From Meiothermus rufus DSM 22234 (GTDB taxonomy: Bacteria > Deinococcota > Deinococci > Deinococcales > Thermaceae), in assembly GCF_000423425.1 (NCBI RefSeq), contig NZ_AUHY01000005.1:1-64000 (forward strand): a stretch of DNA of 64,000 nt. Direction: 5' to 3'. Within the stretch, counting starts at the first letter, position 1. Each line of letters starts with the position of its first letter. The notes beneath the pieces were generated by a model that had not been told where the DNA came from, did no database searches, and saw only the letters and a list, made by a program, of their open reading frames with translations. The translations under genes were made by a program, and so were the position numbers. Positions 42,294 through 52,508 of the stretch are shown here, piece after piece.

Positions 42294-43481
42294 GTGCGCA
42301 CACTCAAGGACTTCAGCGCGGCGGGAAAACGGGTGCTGGTTCGGGTAGATTTCAACGTGCCCATCAAAGAAGGCCAGGTTAAGGACGAGACCCGGATCGA
42401 GGCCGCCATTCCCACCCTAAAGCACCTGCTGCAGCAGGGGGCTACCCTGGTGTTGTTCTCCCACCTGGGGCGGCCCAAGGGTGGCTACGAGGCGGCGAGC
42501 AGCCTGGCCCCGGTGGCCCCAGTGTTGCAAAAACACCTAGGCCATCCCGTCACCTTTATCGGCGGTTCCCCCGAGCTAACCCCGGCCAGCGAGGCCACGC
42601 TGGAAAAGGTCAATGCTGCGCCCGGTGGTTCGGTGATTTTGCTGGACAACGTGCGCTTTGAGCCCGGCGAGGAGAAAAACGACCCCGCCTTAGCCCAGAA
42701 GTACGCCCGACTGGGCGAGGCCTTTGTGCTGGATGCCTTCGGCTCGGCCCACCGGGCCCACGCCTCGGTAACCGGGGTGGCCCAGTACCTGCCGAGCTAC
42801 GCGGGTTTCCTGATGGAAAAAGAGGTCGAGAGCATTGGCAAGGTTCTGCACAACCCCGAGAAGCCCTACTGGGTGGTGCTGGGCGGAGCCAAAGTCTCGG
42901 ACAAGATTGGGGTAATCGAGAACCTGCTGCCCAAGGTAACGGGCATGGTGATCGGCGGGGCCATGGCCTTTACCTTTATCAAGGCCCAGGGCGGCCAGGT
43001 GGGCCAAAGCCTGGTGGAGGACGACAAGCTCGAGCTAGCCCGTGACCTGCTAAAGCGGGCTTCCGCGCTAGGGGTGAAGCTGCTGCTGCCCAGCGATGTG
43101 GTGGCGGCACAAAAGATTGAGGCGGGGGCCGAGAAGCGCATCATGCCGGCGCACCAAATTGAGGCGGGCTGGATGGGCCTGGACATTGGCCCCGAGAGTG
43201 CCAAAACCTTTGCCGAGGCCCTCCAGGGGGCCAAGACCGTGCTTTGGAACGGCCCCATGGGGGTCTTTGAGGTGGACGACTTCGCCCAGGGGACGCTGGC
43301 CGTAGGCGAGGCCATCGCCCGGCTTCAGGGAGCCTTTACCGTGATTGGGGGGGGCGACTCGGTGGCTGCAGCCAACAAGCTGGGCATGGCCGACCGCTTC
43401 AGCCACGTTTCCACTGGGGGCGGGGCCAGCCTCGAGCTCTTGGAACTCGGCACCCTGCCCGGCATCGAGGCCCTGCGCTAG
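42294..43481 (+). CDS. pgk: Phosphoglycerate kinase
   Basis: A 395-residue enzyme generating ATP from 1,3-bisphosphoglycerate. RVDFNVPI near residue 19 is the N-domain substrate signature, SHLGRPKG near 59 follows, and GGGDSVAA near 353 binds nucleotide. The GTG at 42294 has GAGGAGGGA a few nt upstream, within 11 nt of the gap stop. Full length. Confidence 0.97.
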   Translation: MRTLKDFSAAGKRVLVRVDFNVPIKEGQVKDETRIEAAIPTLKHLLQQGATLVLFSHLGRPKGGYEAASSLAPVAPVLQKHLGHPVTFIGGSPELTPASEATLEKVNAAPGGSVILLDNVRFEPGEEKNDPALAQKYARLGEAFVLDAFGSAHRAHASVTGVAQYLPSYAGFLMEKEVESIGKVLHNPEKPYWVVLGGAKVSDKIGVIENLLPKVTGMVIGGAMAFTFIKAQGGQVGQSLVEDDKLELARDLLKRASALGVKLLLPSDVVAAQKIEAGAEKRIMPAHQIEAGWMGLDIGPESAKTFAEALQGAKTVLWNGPMGVFEVDDFAQGTLAVGEAIARLQGAFTVIGGGDSVAAANKLGMADRFSHVSTGGGASLELLELGTLPGIEALR

Positions 43482-43521
43482 CCCACACTCCTTCGCCCTT
43501 ACCCAGGGTAGCCTTAGGCCC

Positions 43522-44472
43522 GTGAGCGACCTGTTGGCCTACTACCAGCGCCGCGCCAGTGTGCGCAAGTTCAAACCCGAGCCCCTGCGCGAGGGCGACC
43601 TGGAAAAGCTGCTCCTGGCCGCCCAGCGGGCCCCCACCGACGCCACCGCGCAGCTCTACAGCCTGCTGCGCATCAGCGACCCTGGGTTGCGCCGGGCAAT
43701 CTCGAGTCACTCCGGCCAGAACCCCCAGATCGAGACCTGCGCCGAGTTTTTCCTGGTGCTGGCCGATGTACACCGGCTGCGCCGACTGGTGGAGCACCGG
43801 GGCGGGCGCTTCGGCCACTGGCCCCGCACTGCGGCCCACTTCGCCATTGTGGATGCGGTGCTAGCCGGCAGCGCCCTGGCCACCATGGCCGAGAACCTGG
43901 GCTATGGCATCGTCTGGATCGGCGGGGTGCTGAACGGCATCCGGCAGATTAGCGCCCTATGCCGCCTGCCGGAAGGAGTCTTCCCGGTAGCCGGGCTGTG
44001 TGTGGGGGTGCCCGACGAGGCCCCAGCCCCCCGCCCCCGGCTCCGCCGCGAGCTGGTGGTGCACGAGAACCACTACCCCACCTACACCCCCGAGCAGCTC
44101 GAGCAGGCCTACGCTGATATGGCCCCCATGGCCCGCGGCGACTGGTACCGGCTACTCGAGCGCTACTTCGCCCAGGGGGGCACCATGGAAAAGCGGGAAG
44201 GGGCCTACCAGGTGCTTTTGGCCCGGCAGGGCTTCGACCCCGACCTGCCGGCAGCGCTTCTGGCCGAGCTGGAAGCCCAGGGCCGGGAGGCCGGCTCGCT
44301 GGGTCAGCTCATCCAAAGGGCCTTTGCCCAGGGCTTCCGCAGCATCCAGTTCCACCGCCAGGGCCACGCCTGGATCGAGAAAGAACCCCAGGCCTACCGG
44401 GGCGAGGGGGCTCCGGGCGAGGCTTTGGCCCAGGCTTTACTGCAAGCCCCTGAGGAGCGGCTTATACCTTGA
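43522..44472 (+). CDS. Nitroreductase-family flavoprotein with extra C-terminal domain
   Basis: A 316-residue protein. The first 220 residues are a nitroreductase fold: RRASVRKFKPEPL near 10-22 binds FMN phosphate, AAQRAPT near 35 and NLGYGIVWIGG near 130 are typical NfsA-like positions. The last 100 residues (after RGDWYRLLERYFAQGG) are not part of the known fold and I do not recognise them. The GTG start at 43522 is 7 nt after TAGCCT (43509-43514). Its end overlaps a convergent minus-strand gene by 79 nt. Confidence 0.82.
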   Translation: MSDLLAYYQRRASVRKFKPEPLREGDLEKLLLAAQRAPTDATAQLYSLLRISDPGLRRAISSHSGQNPQIETCAEFFLVLADVHRLRRLVEHRGGRFGHWPRTAAHFAIVDAVLAGSALATMAENLGYGIVWIGGVLNGIRQISALCRLPEGVFPVAGLCVGVPDEAPAPRPRLRRELVVHENHYPTYTPEQLEQAYADMAPMARGDWYRLLERYFAQGGTMEKREGAYQVLLARQGFDPDLPAALLAELEAQGREAGSLGQLIQRAFAQGFRSIQFHRQGHAWIEKEPQAYRGEGAPGEALAQALLQAPEERLIP

Positions 44473-44768
44473 CCTGGTAAATCCGGACGGCCCCCCGAGT
44501 CCGCCTTGACCAGGCGGCTAAATAGCCGGCTCAGCTGGCTTTCAGGGTAGTAGGTGGTGCGGTACAAAACGGTGGCCTCGAGCCAGGCTGCAGCCAGCAA
44601 GCGGCTTTGCGGACGCAGCCGGGGCAGGCTGGAACGTAGTTCGTTTTCCAGCGCCCAAAGCCCCACCTGGCCTTTGCGGTTGTCCAGCTCGATGAGGATG
44701 TTCAGCACATCGCTGGGATGGGCCCTCCCCTGCCCGATACTCCGCCAGACTTTTTCGCTCAGGCTCAT
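44394..44768 (-). CDS. Unidentified small protein
   Basis: A 124-residue reading frame starting at ATG 44768 with AGGAGA 7 nt upstream, divergent from an XRE regulator gene. The first 85 residues look like a real, helical, soluble protein ([36 protein letters not shown]). The last 40, which overlap the nitroreductase gene on the other strand, are low in helix and rich in Ser/Gly/Pro. No family recognised. A small partner of the XRE protein is possible from position only. Confidence 0.55.
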   Translation of the reverse strand: MSLSEKVWRSIGQGRAHPSDVLNILIELDNRKGQVGLWALENELRSSLPRLRPQSRLLAAAWLEATVLYRTTYYPESQLSRLFSRLVKADSGGRPDLPGQGISRSSGACSKAWAKASPGAPSPR

Positions 44769-44840
44769 TTTCTGGTCTCCTATTCTGATTTTAGCAGAAT
44801 CTATCTGCATAAGGCAATACCCCTCGGGGGGCATTACGCC

Positions 44841-44869
44841 TTGACCATACAAAGCTTATGTGCTACCGT
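44841..44869 (+). promoter_or_regulatory. XRE regulator promoter
   Basis: TTGACC (44841-44846), 17-nt spacer and TACCGT (44864-44869), followed by 7 nt and ATG 44877, hence leaderless. Divergent minus-strand TAAAAT for the neighbour lies about 50 nt away, so one regulator could control both. Confidence 0.6.
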
Positions 44870-44876
44870 CAGAAGC

Positions 44877-45269
44877 ATGACCCTAGCCGAACGTCTGCGC
44901 GAGCTGCGCACCCAGCGGGGCTGGCGCCTGAAGGACTTGTCCGAAAAAAGCGGGCTCTCGGTGCCCTACCTTTCCGACCTCGAGCGGGGCCGCACCAACC
45001 CCTCCCTCGATACCCTGCAAACCCTGGCTGCCGCCTATAGCCTCTCGGTGAACGACCTACTCGCCCCGGTAGACTTCTACGGCCAGCGCACCGAGGCCTC
45101 CCTACCCAAGGGCCTGGCCGAGCTGGTCGCCGACCCGGTTTTAGGTGCCGAGATTACCCCCGAGTGGCAGCAAACCCTAGCCCGCATTGAGTTGCGCGGC
45201 AAGCGCCCGGAGTCCAAGCGCGACTGGTACGAAATCTTCCTGCACCTCAAGCGGGTGCTGGAGGGCTAA
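44877..45269 (+). CDS. XRE-family helix-turn-helix regulator
   Basis: A 130-residue protein with a classic lambda-repressor-like domain at residues 3-62: [36 protein letters not shown] as the two DNA-binding helices, and [22 protein letters not shown]. The C-terminal half (about 70-130) is a short helical domain without an enzyme or cupin signature, and may be a dimerisation module. Target genes unknown; the divergent small gene and its own promoter are candidates. Confidence 0.85.
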   Translation: MTLAERLRELRTQRGWRLKDLSEKSGLSVPYLSDLERGRTNPSLDTLQTLAAAYSLSVNDLLAPVDFYGQRTEASLPKGLAELVADPVLGAEITPEWQQTLARIELRGKRPESKRDWYEIFLHLKRVLEG

Positions 45270-45344
45270 GCCAAGCCTCTGGCTGGCCTATACCTGCCAT
45301 AAAGGCCGATTCTCACCCAGGCGGGGCGTATACTTCCCACTGGG

Positions 45345-46361
45345 ATGCTGCAACGCTATCTACTGCGCGAGACGTTGTCGCTGTATCTGCTGGGTGTTTT
45401 GCTATTCGTCGGGCTCATCACCTTCGATCTGCTCTCCTCGCTCTCAGGGGCCTTCTTGAGGGCCAAAACCCCCGTGGGCGAAATTGCCCAGATGGTGGCC
45501 TACCGTGTCCCCTACACCCTGGGCATCGCCCTGCCGCTGGGGCTGGTGTTCGCCTTGCTGGTGGCTCTGGCCCGCTGGATTCGCCAGTCCGAACTCAAGG
45601 CCACCTACGCCAGCGGGGTTCCGCCCAAGGTCTTTATTGGGCCGGTGGTCGGGCTGGCCCTGGGAGTAGGCGCGGTGGTGCTGGTCAACGAGGGCTGGAT
45701 TAAGCCCATCGCCCAGGAACGCTTCGAGGCCCTGCAGTACAAAATCTACTACGGCTCGGAGCCTTCCGGCGTTCTCACCGAGCGCACCTACACCCCCCAG
45801 GGCCTAGGGGTTTACTACGCGCAGCGCATCTACCCGCCCCCTCAGGGTGGGGTGGGCTCGAGGCTGGAGGGCATCCGGGTGGTGGAGCCAGGGGGCTCGG
45901 TCTGGAGCGCCGAGCAGGGGGTCTGGGTCAACGGGGCCTGGCGGCTGGAAAAAGCCTACCGGGTGGACCCCAACGGGATCATCTACCAGGAGGCCGAGCA
46001 CCCCCTGCCCTTCCCGGTGGGGGTAGCGCCCAAGGCCGTTTCCTACGAGGCCATGCGGATGGAGGAGCTGCAAGCCGCGGCCCAGGCCGACCCCGCCGCC
46101 CACTTCCCCCTGGCCCGCCGTTACGCCAACGCTGCCGGCACGGTGGTACTGGCCTGGCTGGCGGTGGTGATTGGCCTTTCGCTGCGCGAATCAGCCTGGG
46201 CTTTCATCGCTGTGGTAGGGCTTATCTTTGGCTACTGGACCCTATTCACCTTCTCGGCCCAGCTAGCCCGCTTCGACCTGCTGGGGGCTTTTGCGGCCTG
46301 GCTGCCCAACCTTGTGTATGGTGGGCTGGCCCTTTGGGGAACCTGGAGGCTTGCCCGGTGA
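45345..46361 (+). CDS. lptF: LptF/LptG family permease (first paralogue)
   Basis: A 338-residue inner-membrane protein of the YjgP/YjgQ family: a cluster of membrane helices in the first 110 residues, a periplasmic beta-jellyroll of about 125 residues, and three C-terminal helices. These form the LptB2FG transporter that moves glycolipid to the outer membrane. A TATACT -10 (45329-45334) lies 10 nt before ATG 45345. It overlaps the next gene by GTGA. Confidence 0.88.
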   Translation: MLQRYLLRETLSLYLLGVLLFVGLITFDLLSSLSGAFLRAKTPVGEIAQMVAYRVPYTLGIALPLGLVFALLVALARWIRQSELKATYASGVPPKVFIGPVVGLALGVGAVVLVNEGWIKPIAQERFEALQYKIYYGSEPSGVLTERTYTPQGLGVYYAQRIYPPPQGGVGSRLEGIRVVEPGGSVWSAEQGVWVNGAWRLEKAYRVDPNGIIYQEAEHPLPFPVGVAPKAVSYEAMRMEELQAAAQADPAAHFPLARRYANAAGTVVLAWLAVVIGLSLRESAWAFIAVVGLIFGYWTLFTFSAQLARFDLLGAFAAWLPNLVYGGLALWGTWRLAR

Positions 46362-47398
46362 ACACCCTCGACCGCTATCTGAGCAAGGAGGTGGGGGCCT
46401 ACCTCCTGGGGGCCTTGGCGGTGGTGGTTCTGGCTTTGCTGGGGGGGGCTTTGTACGAGGTACTGGCCCCGTTGCTGGCGAGGGGGGCCGACCCTTGGGT
46501 GGTGAGCCAGTACCTGGCCTACCGGGTGCCCGAGGCGCTGGTGCGGGGGATGCCGCTGGCCTTCTTGTTCGCCCTTTTGCTGGTGCTCTCGCGCATGGGC
46601 GAGGAGTCCGAACTTAAGGCCATGCTGGCCGGCGGGGTTTCCAAGCTGCGGGTGCTGTTTCCGCTATTGTTGCTGGGCAGTGTGCTGTTTGTGGTGTGCC
46701 TACTGGCCGCCGACAGCCTGGTGCCGCGCAGCCTGCAGCAAGGGCAGAATGTCCTGCGCCAGGCGGTTTTGCAAAAACCTCGAGCCCTCTTGCAGCCGGG
46801 CACCAAGCTGGTGGACGCCTACGGGCGCATCGTGTATGTGGGCCAGGTCGGCCAGAGCGGCATCGGCCAGGTGCGGGTACTCACCGCCGAGGAGGTGCTG
46901 ATCGCAGAGGAGGGCCGCTTCGAAGAGGGCACACTGGTCCTCTCCCAGGGGCTACGGGTGACCTACGGGGGGGCTCGCCCGCGCACGGTGGCCCGCTTCG
47001 AGCGGGCAGTGGTGCCGCTGGTGGAACTATCCCTCGAGCCACCCGGGGGCCTTTTCACCCTGAGTGTAGCCGAACTGCGCCAGCGCATCGCCCAGTACCG
47101 GGCCCAGGGGCTGCCCTACCACGCCGAGCTAACCGCTTTGCAGCGCAAATGGGCCGAGCCTGCGGCGGTCTACTCCTTTGCCCTCTTTGCCGTGGGGCTG
47201 GCCTTTTACCTGCTGGGGGGTAGCCGCAGCCTGGGCATGCTGGGGGTGGTGGTGCTGACCTTCATCTACTATGCCACCTGGAGCGTAGGGCGGATTATGG
47301 GGGAGCAGGGGGTGCTACACCCGGTGCTGGCCGCCTGGGGGCCCAACCTGCTCTACGCCATGGCCGGGCTGGCTTTATTGCGGCTGGGGAAACGATGA
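46358..47398 (+). CDS. lptG: LptF/LptG family permease (second paralogue)
   Basis: A 346-residue permease of the same family, starting at GTG 46358 (GGAGG 8 nt upstream) inside the first paralogue's stop. Residues SELKAMLAGGVSKLRVL near 95 form the coupling helix for the LptB ATPase. The two paralogues plus the following LptD-like gene form a transport operon, although LptB and LptA are not in this window. Whether these bacteria export LPS or another glycolipid is not known from sequence. Confidence 0.88.
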   Translation: MNTLDRYLSKEVGAYLLGALAVVVLALLGGALYEVLAPLLARGADPWVVSQYLAYRVPEALVRGMPLAFLFALLLVLSRMGEESELKAMLAGGVSKLRVLFPLLLLGSVLFVVCLLAADSLVPRSLQQGQNVLRQAVLQKPRALLQPGTKLVDAYGRIVYVGQVGQSGIGQVRVLTAEEVLIAEEGRFEEGTLVLSQGLRVTYGGARPRTVARFERAVVPLVELSLEPPGGLFTLSVAELRQRIAQYRAQGLPYHAELTALQRKWAEPAAVYSFALFAVGLAFYLLGGSRSLGMLGVVVLTFIYYATWSVGRIMGEQGVLHPVLAAWGPNLLYAMAGLALLRLGKR

Positions 47399-50283
47399 GG
47401 AGCGGGGTACTGGGGCACTGGCAGGGAGGATGGCTTATTCTCCTATTGCTCCTGCTCTGCACACCCGCCCTGGCCCAGGAAACGAGCGGAGGTAAGAAGC
47501 TGAAAATCCTCGAGGCCCTTCGCCTGGAGCTGCGCAACGAGGGGGGCGAAGAACTGCTCATCCTGGTGGGCGACCCGGTCAAGATGGATCGGGATGGCGA
47601 GCGTATCGAGGCCGAACGGGTAATCTACAACCGCCAGCAAAAGCGCCTGCTGATGATGGGCAAGGTGCGCTACCAGGACAAGCAGGGCCAGCTCATCGAG
47701 GCCGAGGAACTCGAGCTCTTCACCGACGACGAAAGCTTCGAGGCCCTCGAGGTCAAAATCGAGTCCGGCGAGGTTTACCTAGAAGGGCCGGTCTGCCAGC
47801 GGGCCGCCGGGCAAATTTTGCTGCAAGAGGGCTACCTGACCCCCTGTCAGCGCTGTGAGCAGGAGGTGGCCGACTACGCCTTTCAGGCCCGCGAGGTGGT
47901 GCTCTACCCCGGCGACCGCATCATCGCCCGGGGCGTGTGGGTGCTCTTGCGCGGGGAACGCACCTTGTACCTGCCGGTGCTGCTGCTGTTCCTGAACGAG
48001 CGCCGTCCCAAGCTCGAGTTTGGCCAAAGCGATACCGAGGGGGTTTTTATTAGCGCCGACCTGCCCTATGTCTCCGACTTTGGCCTCGGCTTTACCTTGC
48101 TGCGCTACTTTGAGCGGCGCGGCTGGGGCTTTGGCTTCGACCACTACGGGGTGGGCGCGGCCCAGGAGCGGTACCAGTTCTTGTACCTGCCCCCGCCCGC
48201 TGGGCTGGTGCTGCCCGACAGCGACCCGCGCAAGGACGGGATTTTCAAGTACCGCCTGAGCTACAAGCTGGAGGAGCCCGACTGGCGGTTGGAAGGGTTG
48301 GTGCTGCGCGACGATAGCCCTCAGGCTGAGCCGCGCTTTTTGCAGGGGGCGGGGGGCCAGCCCGACTACACCACCTTCTTGATTGAGGCCGCCACCCGGC
48401 AGACCCCCACCAACCCCGAGCCCCTCTACCGCCTGACTTTGGACGGCTACCTCGACCACAACCCCCTGGCCCTGCCTAACGAGCGCACCACCCCCCAGCG
48501 GTTGCCCGAGGCCGAGGTGAGTTTCCCCAGAGGCCTCGAGGGGGAGCTGCGCCTCAACGGGCGGGTGTTGCTGGGCTACTACCAGGCCCCCTCCAACCCC
48601 CTCAACCGCAGCGCCCGGCGGCTGGGGCCCTACATTGGTGCAGGGCGGCTGTGGGTGGAGCACCGCGAGAGCTACCGCCCCGCCACCCCCCCCTGGCCAG
48701 GTTTTAGCTTTAGCGTGGAGAATACCTTTATCGGGCGCTACTACAGCACGCAGAACTTCGACATAGAGGGCAACCCTACCGAGTTCGAGCGCCTCGTTCG
48801 CTGGGATACCCGGGCCAGCCTAGGCCAGAGCCTGGGGGCCTTTAGCCTGAACCTGAGCGTAAGCCGCAACGTGGTGGAGGGCGAGACCCCCTTTCAGTTC
48901 GACTTCGAGCGTCCCCAGCGCAACAGCCGCCTCGAGGGTTAGTTCGGCTTCAACCCCGATCCCCTCTTTGCCTTCACCGCCCGAGTCTCGCGCGACCTCG
49001 AGCGCGGCCTCTTCGACCCTCTGGCCAGCTTCACCCTGGCCTCGCGTCCTTGGCCCTGGTTTAGCCTGTCCACCAGCGCTAGCCGCGACCTCGAGCAAGG
49101 CCGCTGGGGCTTTCTGCGGGCCAACCTGGCCCTCTCCCCAGCCCCTTTCAACCTAAACCTAGCCTACGAGCGGCAGCTCGAGCTAGGGCTGGATCGGCTC
49201 CTCACCCTGAGTACCGCCTACAACCCCCAGCCCTTCAACTTCTCGCTGCGCACCGGCTACCGCTACTGGGACGTGCAGGAAAAAGAAACCCGGCCCATCG
49301 CCCAGATACCCCTGATTGCCCGCTACGACCCCCTCGAGCTAGCGGCCAGCTACAACCCCCCCGGCAACACCACCGCGCTTGCCCACAGCCGCGACCTGAA
49401 CAACGGGCAGGCCATCCGCACCGAGCTAAACGTGGTCTTGCAAGAGCCCCCCGACAGTTTCCGCTTGCGCCAGACCTTCACCCACCTCTATGCCCCCCTG
49501 CCCTCGGCAGCCAACCCCAACCCCGTGCTCACCCCAGCCCTGCTGGACGGCCTGGCCCAGCTCACCCTGAGCCTGCACACCTTCGTCTTTACCCACACCC
49601 TCGGCTTTAGCCCCGGCAGCGAGAGCCGCTTCCGCCTGGGCTACCAGTACAGCGCCGACCTATTGCAGGCCGATTTGCTGTGGGCCTACCGCGAGGGCAC
49701 GCTGCGCAACCCCCGCCTGGTGCTAAGGGCCCAAGTGCGCGAGCCCGAGGTGTTCATCAACGAGGTCTCGGCAGAGGTTCACCTGCCCGAAAGCGAAAAC
49801 CCCCTCACCCTGGAGGACGACACCCAGGCCTTCCTGCGCTTTTTACGCTTTAGCGGCGAGCTGGAAATTCTCCCGGCGCCTTTGCGCCCGGAAGACCCCC
49901 CCGGCCTCTCCTTGCAGGGGTTTGTGGCCCTCGAGCGCCTCCCCGGCACCAGCGGGCGCTTCCGCCTGACCCTGCGCGAGTTTGGCCCCACCTTCAGCTT
50001 TATGGGCAGCGAAAAAACCCGCCTGTTCTATCGCATTGTGTGGAACGCCCCCGAGAGCGGACGGGAGTTCTTTCTACCCAACCTCGAGGGCACCATCCTG
50101 CGCCCCCGCTTCGACCTGGTCATCGACCGCTGCTGCTGGGCTTTCAAGGCCAGCGCCGACACCCTCAAGCAAGAACTCCGCTTTGCCTTTGCCTTGGGCG
50201 GCCAGGCTGCCGAGTTTTTGTTCAGCCCCAGCGAGTTTGTGCTGCCCGGCGGTATCCGGCTGCCCACCCCAGGAGGACGCTGA
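47395..50283 (+). pseudogene. lptD: LptD/OstA-like outer-membrane assembly protein interrupted by an in-frame TAG
   Basis: One continuous frame of 962 codons is split by a TAG at 48940-48942 (codon 516) into 47395-48939 and 48943-50283; there is no frameshift and no other stop. The first part has a signal peptide (cleavage after TPALA), an OstA N-domain (about 30-150) with CQRCEQE near 155, and the start of a barrel. The rest is amphipathic beta strands to the end. The TAG is one C-to-T change from the Gln codon CAG. It could be a nonsense mutation, a readthrough site or a sequencing error. ATG overlaps the lptG stop. Confidence 0.85.
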
Positions 50284-51395
50284 TGAAATGGTTCTGGCTA
50301 TCCCTTGGTCTACTTCTGGCCCTCTGGGCCTGTACCGGCAGCCGCGAGGAACCCACCCGTGCCTTGCTGGCCGCAGCCATTAACAACCCCAGCGGCAACA
50401 CCTACCAGATTCGCTTTTTCCAGGGCAGCACCCTCCAGCCAGGCAATTTCGACCAGCCCCGGCTGGTGGGAAGCTGGAGCCAGGAGGAGCCGATCGTCAC
50501 CCTGCTCTACCGCCGCAGCCTAGGGGTGGGCAACGACCAACTCTGGGTACTCACCCCCAGCCGCCTGCGCCGCTACATCGCCAACACTCTCACCGTAGAC
50601 GAGGTGGGAACCCCCCAGCTCGACGGTTTCGACCAGGAACTGGGGGTGGATTGCAGCCGGGGTTACCTAAGGCAGGGGCAGAGCAACCTCTTGCTGGTTT
50701 GTCCACCCCCACCCGCCACCCCACCCCGCCCCCTCGAGGAGTACCGGGCCTGGATTATCCCTTTTACAGCCACCACCCTTCCAACCCCAATCGATTTTCT
50801 CGACCCCAACCTGGTGCGCCTGACCGCTCCCGTGCGGCTGGCCCTAGGCCCCGCCGATCAGCTCCTCTACCTGACCCCCACGCAGGTGGGCCTGTACGAC
50901 TTCGTCAACCCCTTTATCGAGCGCCCCCTGAGCCTGAGCACCTCGAGCCCTTCCGATCTGATTTTTGTGGGCGGCCAGGCCCTGGGCCTCTTCGACGACA
51001 ACGACCCCAACACCACCGACACCACCCTGGCCTCCTGGAACCTCGGGGCTACCAGCGAGGTGGGCCTTAGCCGGGATAGCAACATCGCCGCACGGCAGTT
51101 TGCCCGGGGTGCCCCACCCATCCTTGTGCTGGGCACCGGGCTGGCCCGCTTTGAAGGAGGGTTCCAGCTACCCCGCGAAAGCGAAACCGGGCTATTGCGT
51201 ACGTTTGCCTATAGCACCGCTACGGTGGGCCTCGACCAGTTTCTCTACACCGCAGCCCAAAGCAGCCCCACCCTGCGGGTGATCGACCTGACCGCCAACA
51301 TCGCCAGCAGCCTCACCAGCGCCGGGGTGCGCTCCAGCACGCTGGGTAGCTTCCAGGAAAGCATTGTCAGCCTGGCCTTTATCCCGGTGGAATAG
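50283..51395 (+). CDS. Lipoprotein of unknown function (LptD operon)
   Basis: A 370-residue protein with a lipoprotein signal (lipobox LWAC at residues 14-17). The body is rich in short beta strands and Pro/Thr/Leu, with repeats of the type LVRLTAPVRLALGPADQLLYLTP that suggest a beta-propeller-like fold. I see no catalytic motif. AGGAGG precedes the ATG, which overlaps the lptD stop by 1 nt, so it is co-translated with the transport operon and may be an outer-membrane partner of the LptD-like protein. Confidence 0.78.
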   Translation: MKWFWLSLGLLLALWACTGSREEPTRALLAAAINNPSGNTYQIRFFQGSTLQPGNFDQPRLVGSWSQEEPIVTLLYRRSLGVGNDQLWVLTPSRLRRYIANTLTVDEVGTPQLDGFDQELGVDCSRGYLRQGQSNLLLVCPPPPATPPRPLEEYRAWIIPFTATTLPTPIDFLDPNLVRLTAPVRLALGPADQLLYLTPTQVGLYDFVNPFIERPLSLSTSSPSDLIFVGGQALGLFDDNDPNTTDTTLASWNLGATSEVGLSRDSNIAARQFARGAPPILVLGTGLARFEGGFQLPRESETGLLRTFAYSTATVGLDQFLYTAAQSSPTLRVIDLTANIASSLTSAGVRSSTLGSFQESIVSLAFIPVE

Positions 51396-51427
51396 TGTGC
51401 TTGGGCCAGTTGGGGTAGTTTGGAGGC

Positions 51428-51817
51428 ATGGAGATTCACCACATTGGCATCGCGGTACACGACTTGGAAGAGAGCGCCCAGCCCTACCTAAAGCTGGGCT
51501 ACACCCTCGAGGCCCAGGGCCGGGTGGAAAGCCAAAAGGTCGAGGTCTGGATGCTCAACAGCGGCCATAGCCGGCTGGAGCTGCTGCGGGCCACCCACCC
51601 AGAGTCGGCCATTGCCCGCTTCATCGAGAAACGAGGGCCAGGGCTGCACCATATGGCCCTCGCCACCTCCGATATTCGGGCCGAGTTAAAGCGTCTCGAG
51701 GATCAGGGGGCCTTGCTCATCGATACCAGCCCCCGTCCTGGTTTCGGTGGCCATCTGGTGGCCTTTGTTCACCCCAAATGGTCTGGTGGCGTGCTGCTCG
51801 AGCTGGTTGAGCCTTAG
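51428..51817 (+). CDS. mce: Methylmalonyl-CoA epimerase
   Basis: A 129-residue VOC-fold protein. HHIGIAV at residues 4-10 and GPGLHHMAL near 70-78 supply the metal histidines, and the C-terminal VLLELVEP the glutamate. It epimerises (S)- and (R)-methylmalonyl-CoA for propionate and odd-chain fatty acid use. GGAGG precedes ATG 51428. The mutase genes are not in this window. The stop overlaps that of the convergent DedA gene. Confidence 0.9.
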   Translation: MEIHHIGIAVHDLEESAQPYLKLGYTLEAQGRVESQKVEVWMLNSGHSRLELLRATHPESAIARFIEKRGPGLHHMALATSDIRAELKRLEDQGALLIDTSPRPGFGGHLVAFVHPKWSGGVLLELVEP

Positions 51818-52425
51818 GGCAGCTCCTGGCCCTCGACAGGGCGGGGCGCCTTGCGCCAGCGCAGACGGCCTGCCCGCCAGGCCGCCAGCAACACGGCAAA
51901 GCCAACCCCGGCCAGCAAAATCAGGTAGATGTACTTTTCCAGGTCGGGAATCTGCGAGCCCACGTAGTAGGCCACCAGGGTCAGGCCCTGGGTCCACAGC
52001 AGACTGCCCAGCAGGCTAAGAGGAAAAAAGCGGGGCCAGGGCATACGCACCGTGCCACACAGAAAAGGCACCACCGCACGAAAGACCGGTACATAGGGCC
52101 CGATCAGGATGGAGATGGGGCCAAAGCGGGCCATGAACCGCCGGGTACGCTCGAGGTCTTCTGGCTTGACCCGGGCCTTATGCAGCAGTGGAAGCCCCCA
52201 GCGGCGGCCCAGGTAGTAACCCAGATTATTCCCCAGCACCGAGCCCAGGAAAAGGGCTAGCAACGCCAGGGATAGCTCCATTTTTTTGGCCGCGGCCAGC
52301 AACCCCACCGCAATTAGAAGCGAATCGCCAGGAAGAAAAAACCCCACCAACAAGCCTGTTTCCACCAAAACCGTGGCAAAAATACCCAGGTACCCCACTG
52401 CCTGCACGTAGGCCGCTACATCCAT
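51814..52425 (-). CDS. DedA family membrane protein
   Basis: A 203-residue protein with four to five membrane helices. The family motifs FLPGDSLL near residue 31, GNNLGYYLGRRWG near 66 and the Arg/Pro segment RFGPISILIGPYVPVFRAVVP near 100 are present. DedA proteins flip lipid carriers and maintain membrane homeostasis. ATG 52425 is 7 nt after TAGGGT (52433-52438). Confidence 0.9.
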   Translation of the reverse strand: MDVAAYVQAVGYLGIFATVLVETGLLVGFFLPGDSLLIAVGLLAAAKKMELSLALLALFLGSVLGNNLGYYLGRRWGLPLLHKARVKPEDLERTRRFMARFGPISILIGPYVPVFRAVVPFLCGTVRMPWPRFFPLSLLGSLLWTQGLTLVAYYVGSQIPDLEKYIYLILLAGVGFAVLLAAWRAGRLRWRKAPRPVEGQELP

Positions 52426-52508
52426 GCTCTCTACCCTACGGCATAAGCATGAGAAAGGCCAAGCCCAAATGAACATGGGCCCGGCCTACACCTTTACCCA
52501 CAAGAAGC

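Noticed and set aside
49273-50283. A separate gene starting at GTG 49273 after the lptD stop
   Set aside because: It is in the same frame as the lptD first half, has no ribosome site, and the sequence between the TAG and the GTG is open and beta-barrel-like, so it is one interrupted gene.
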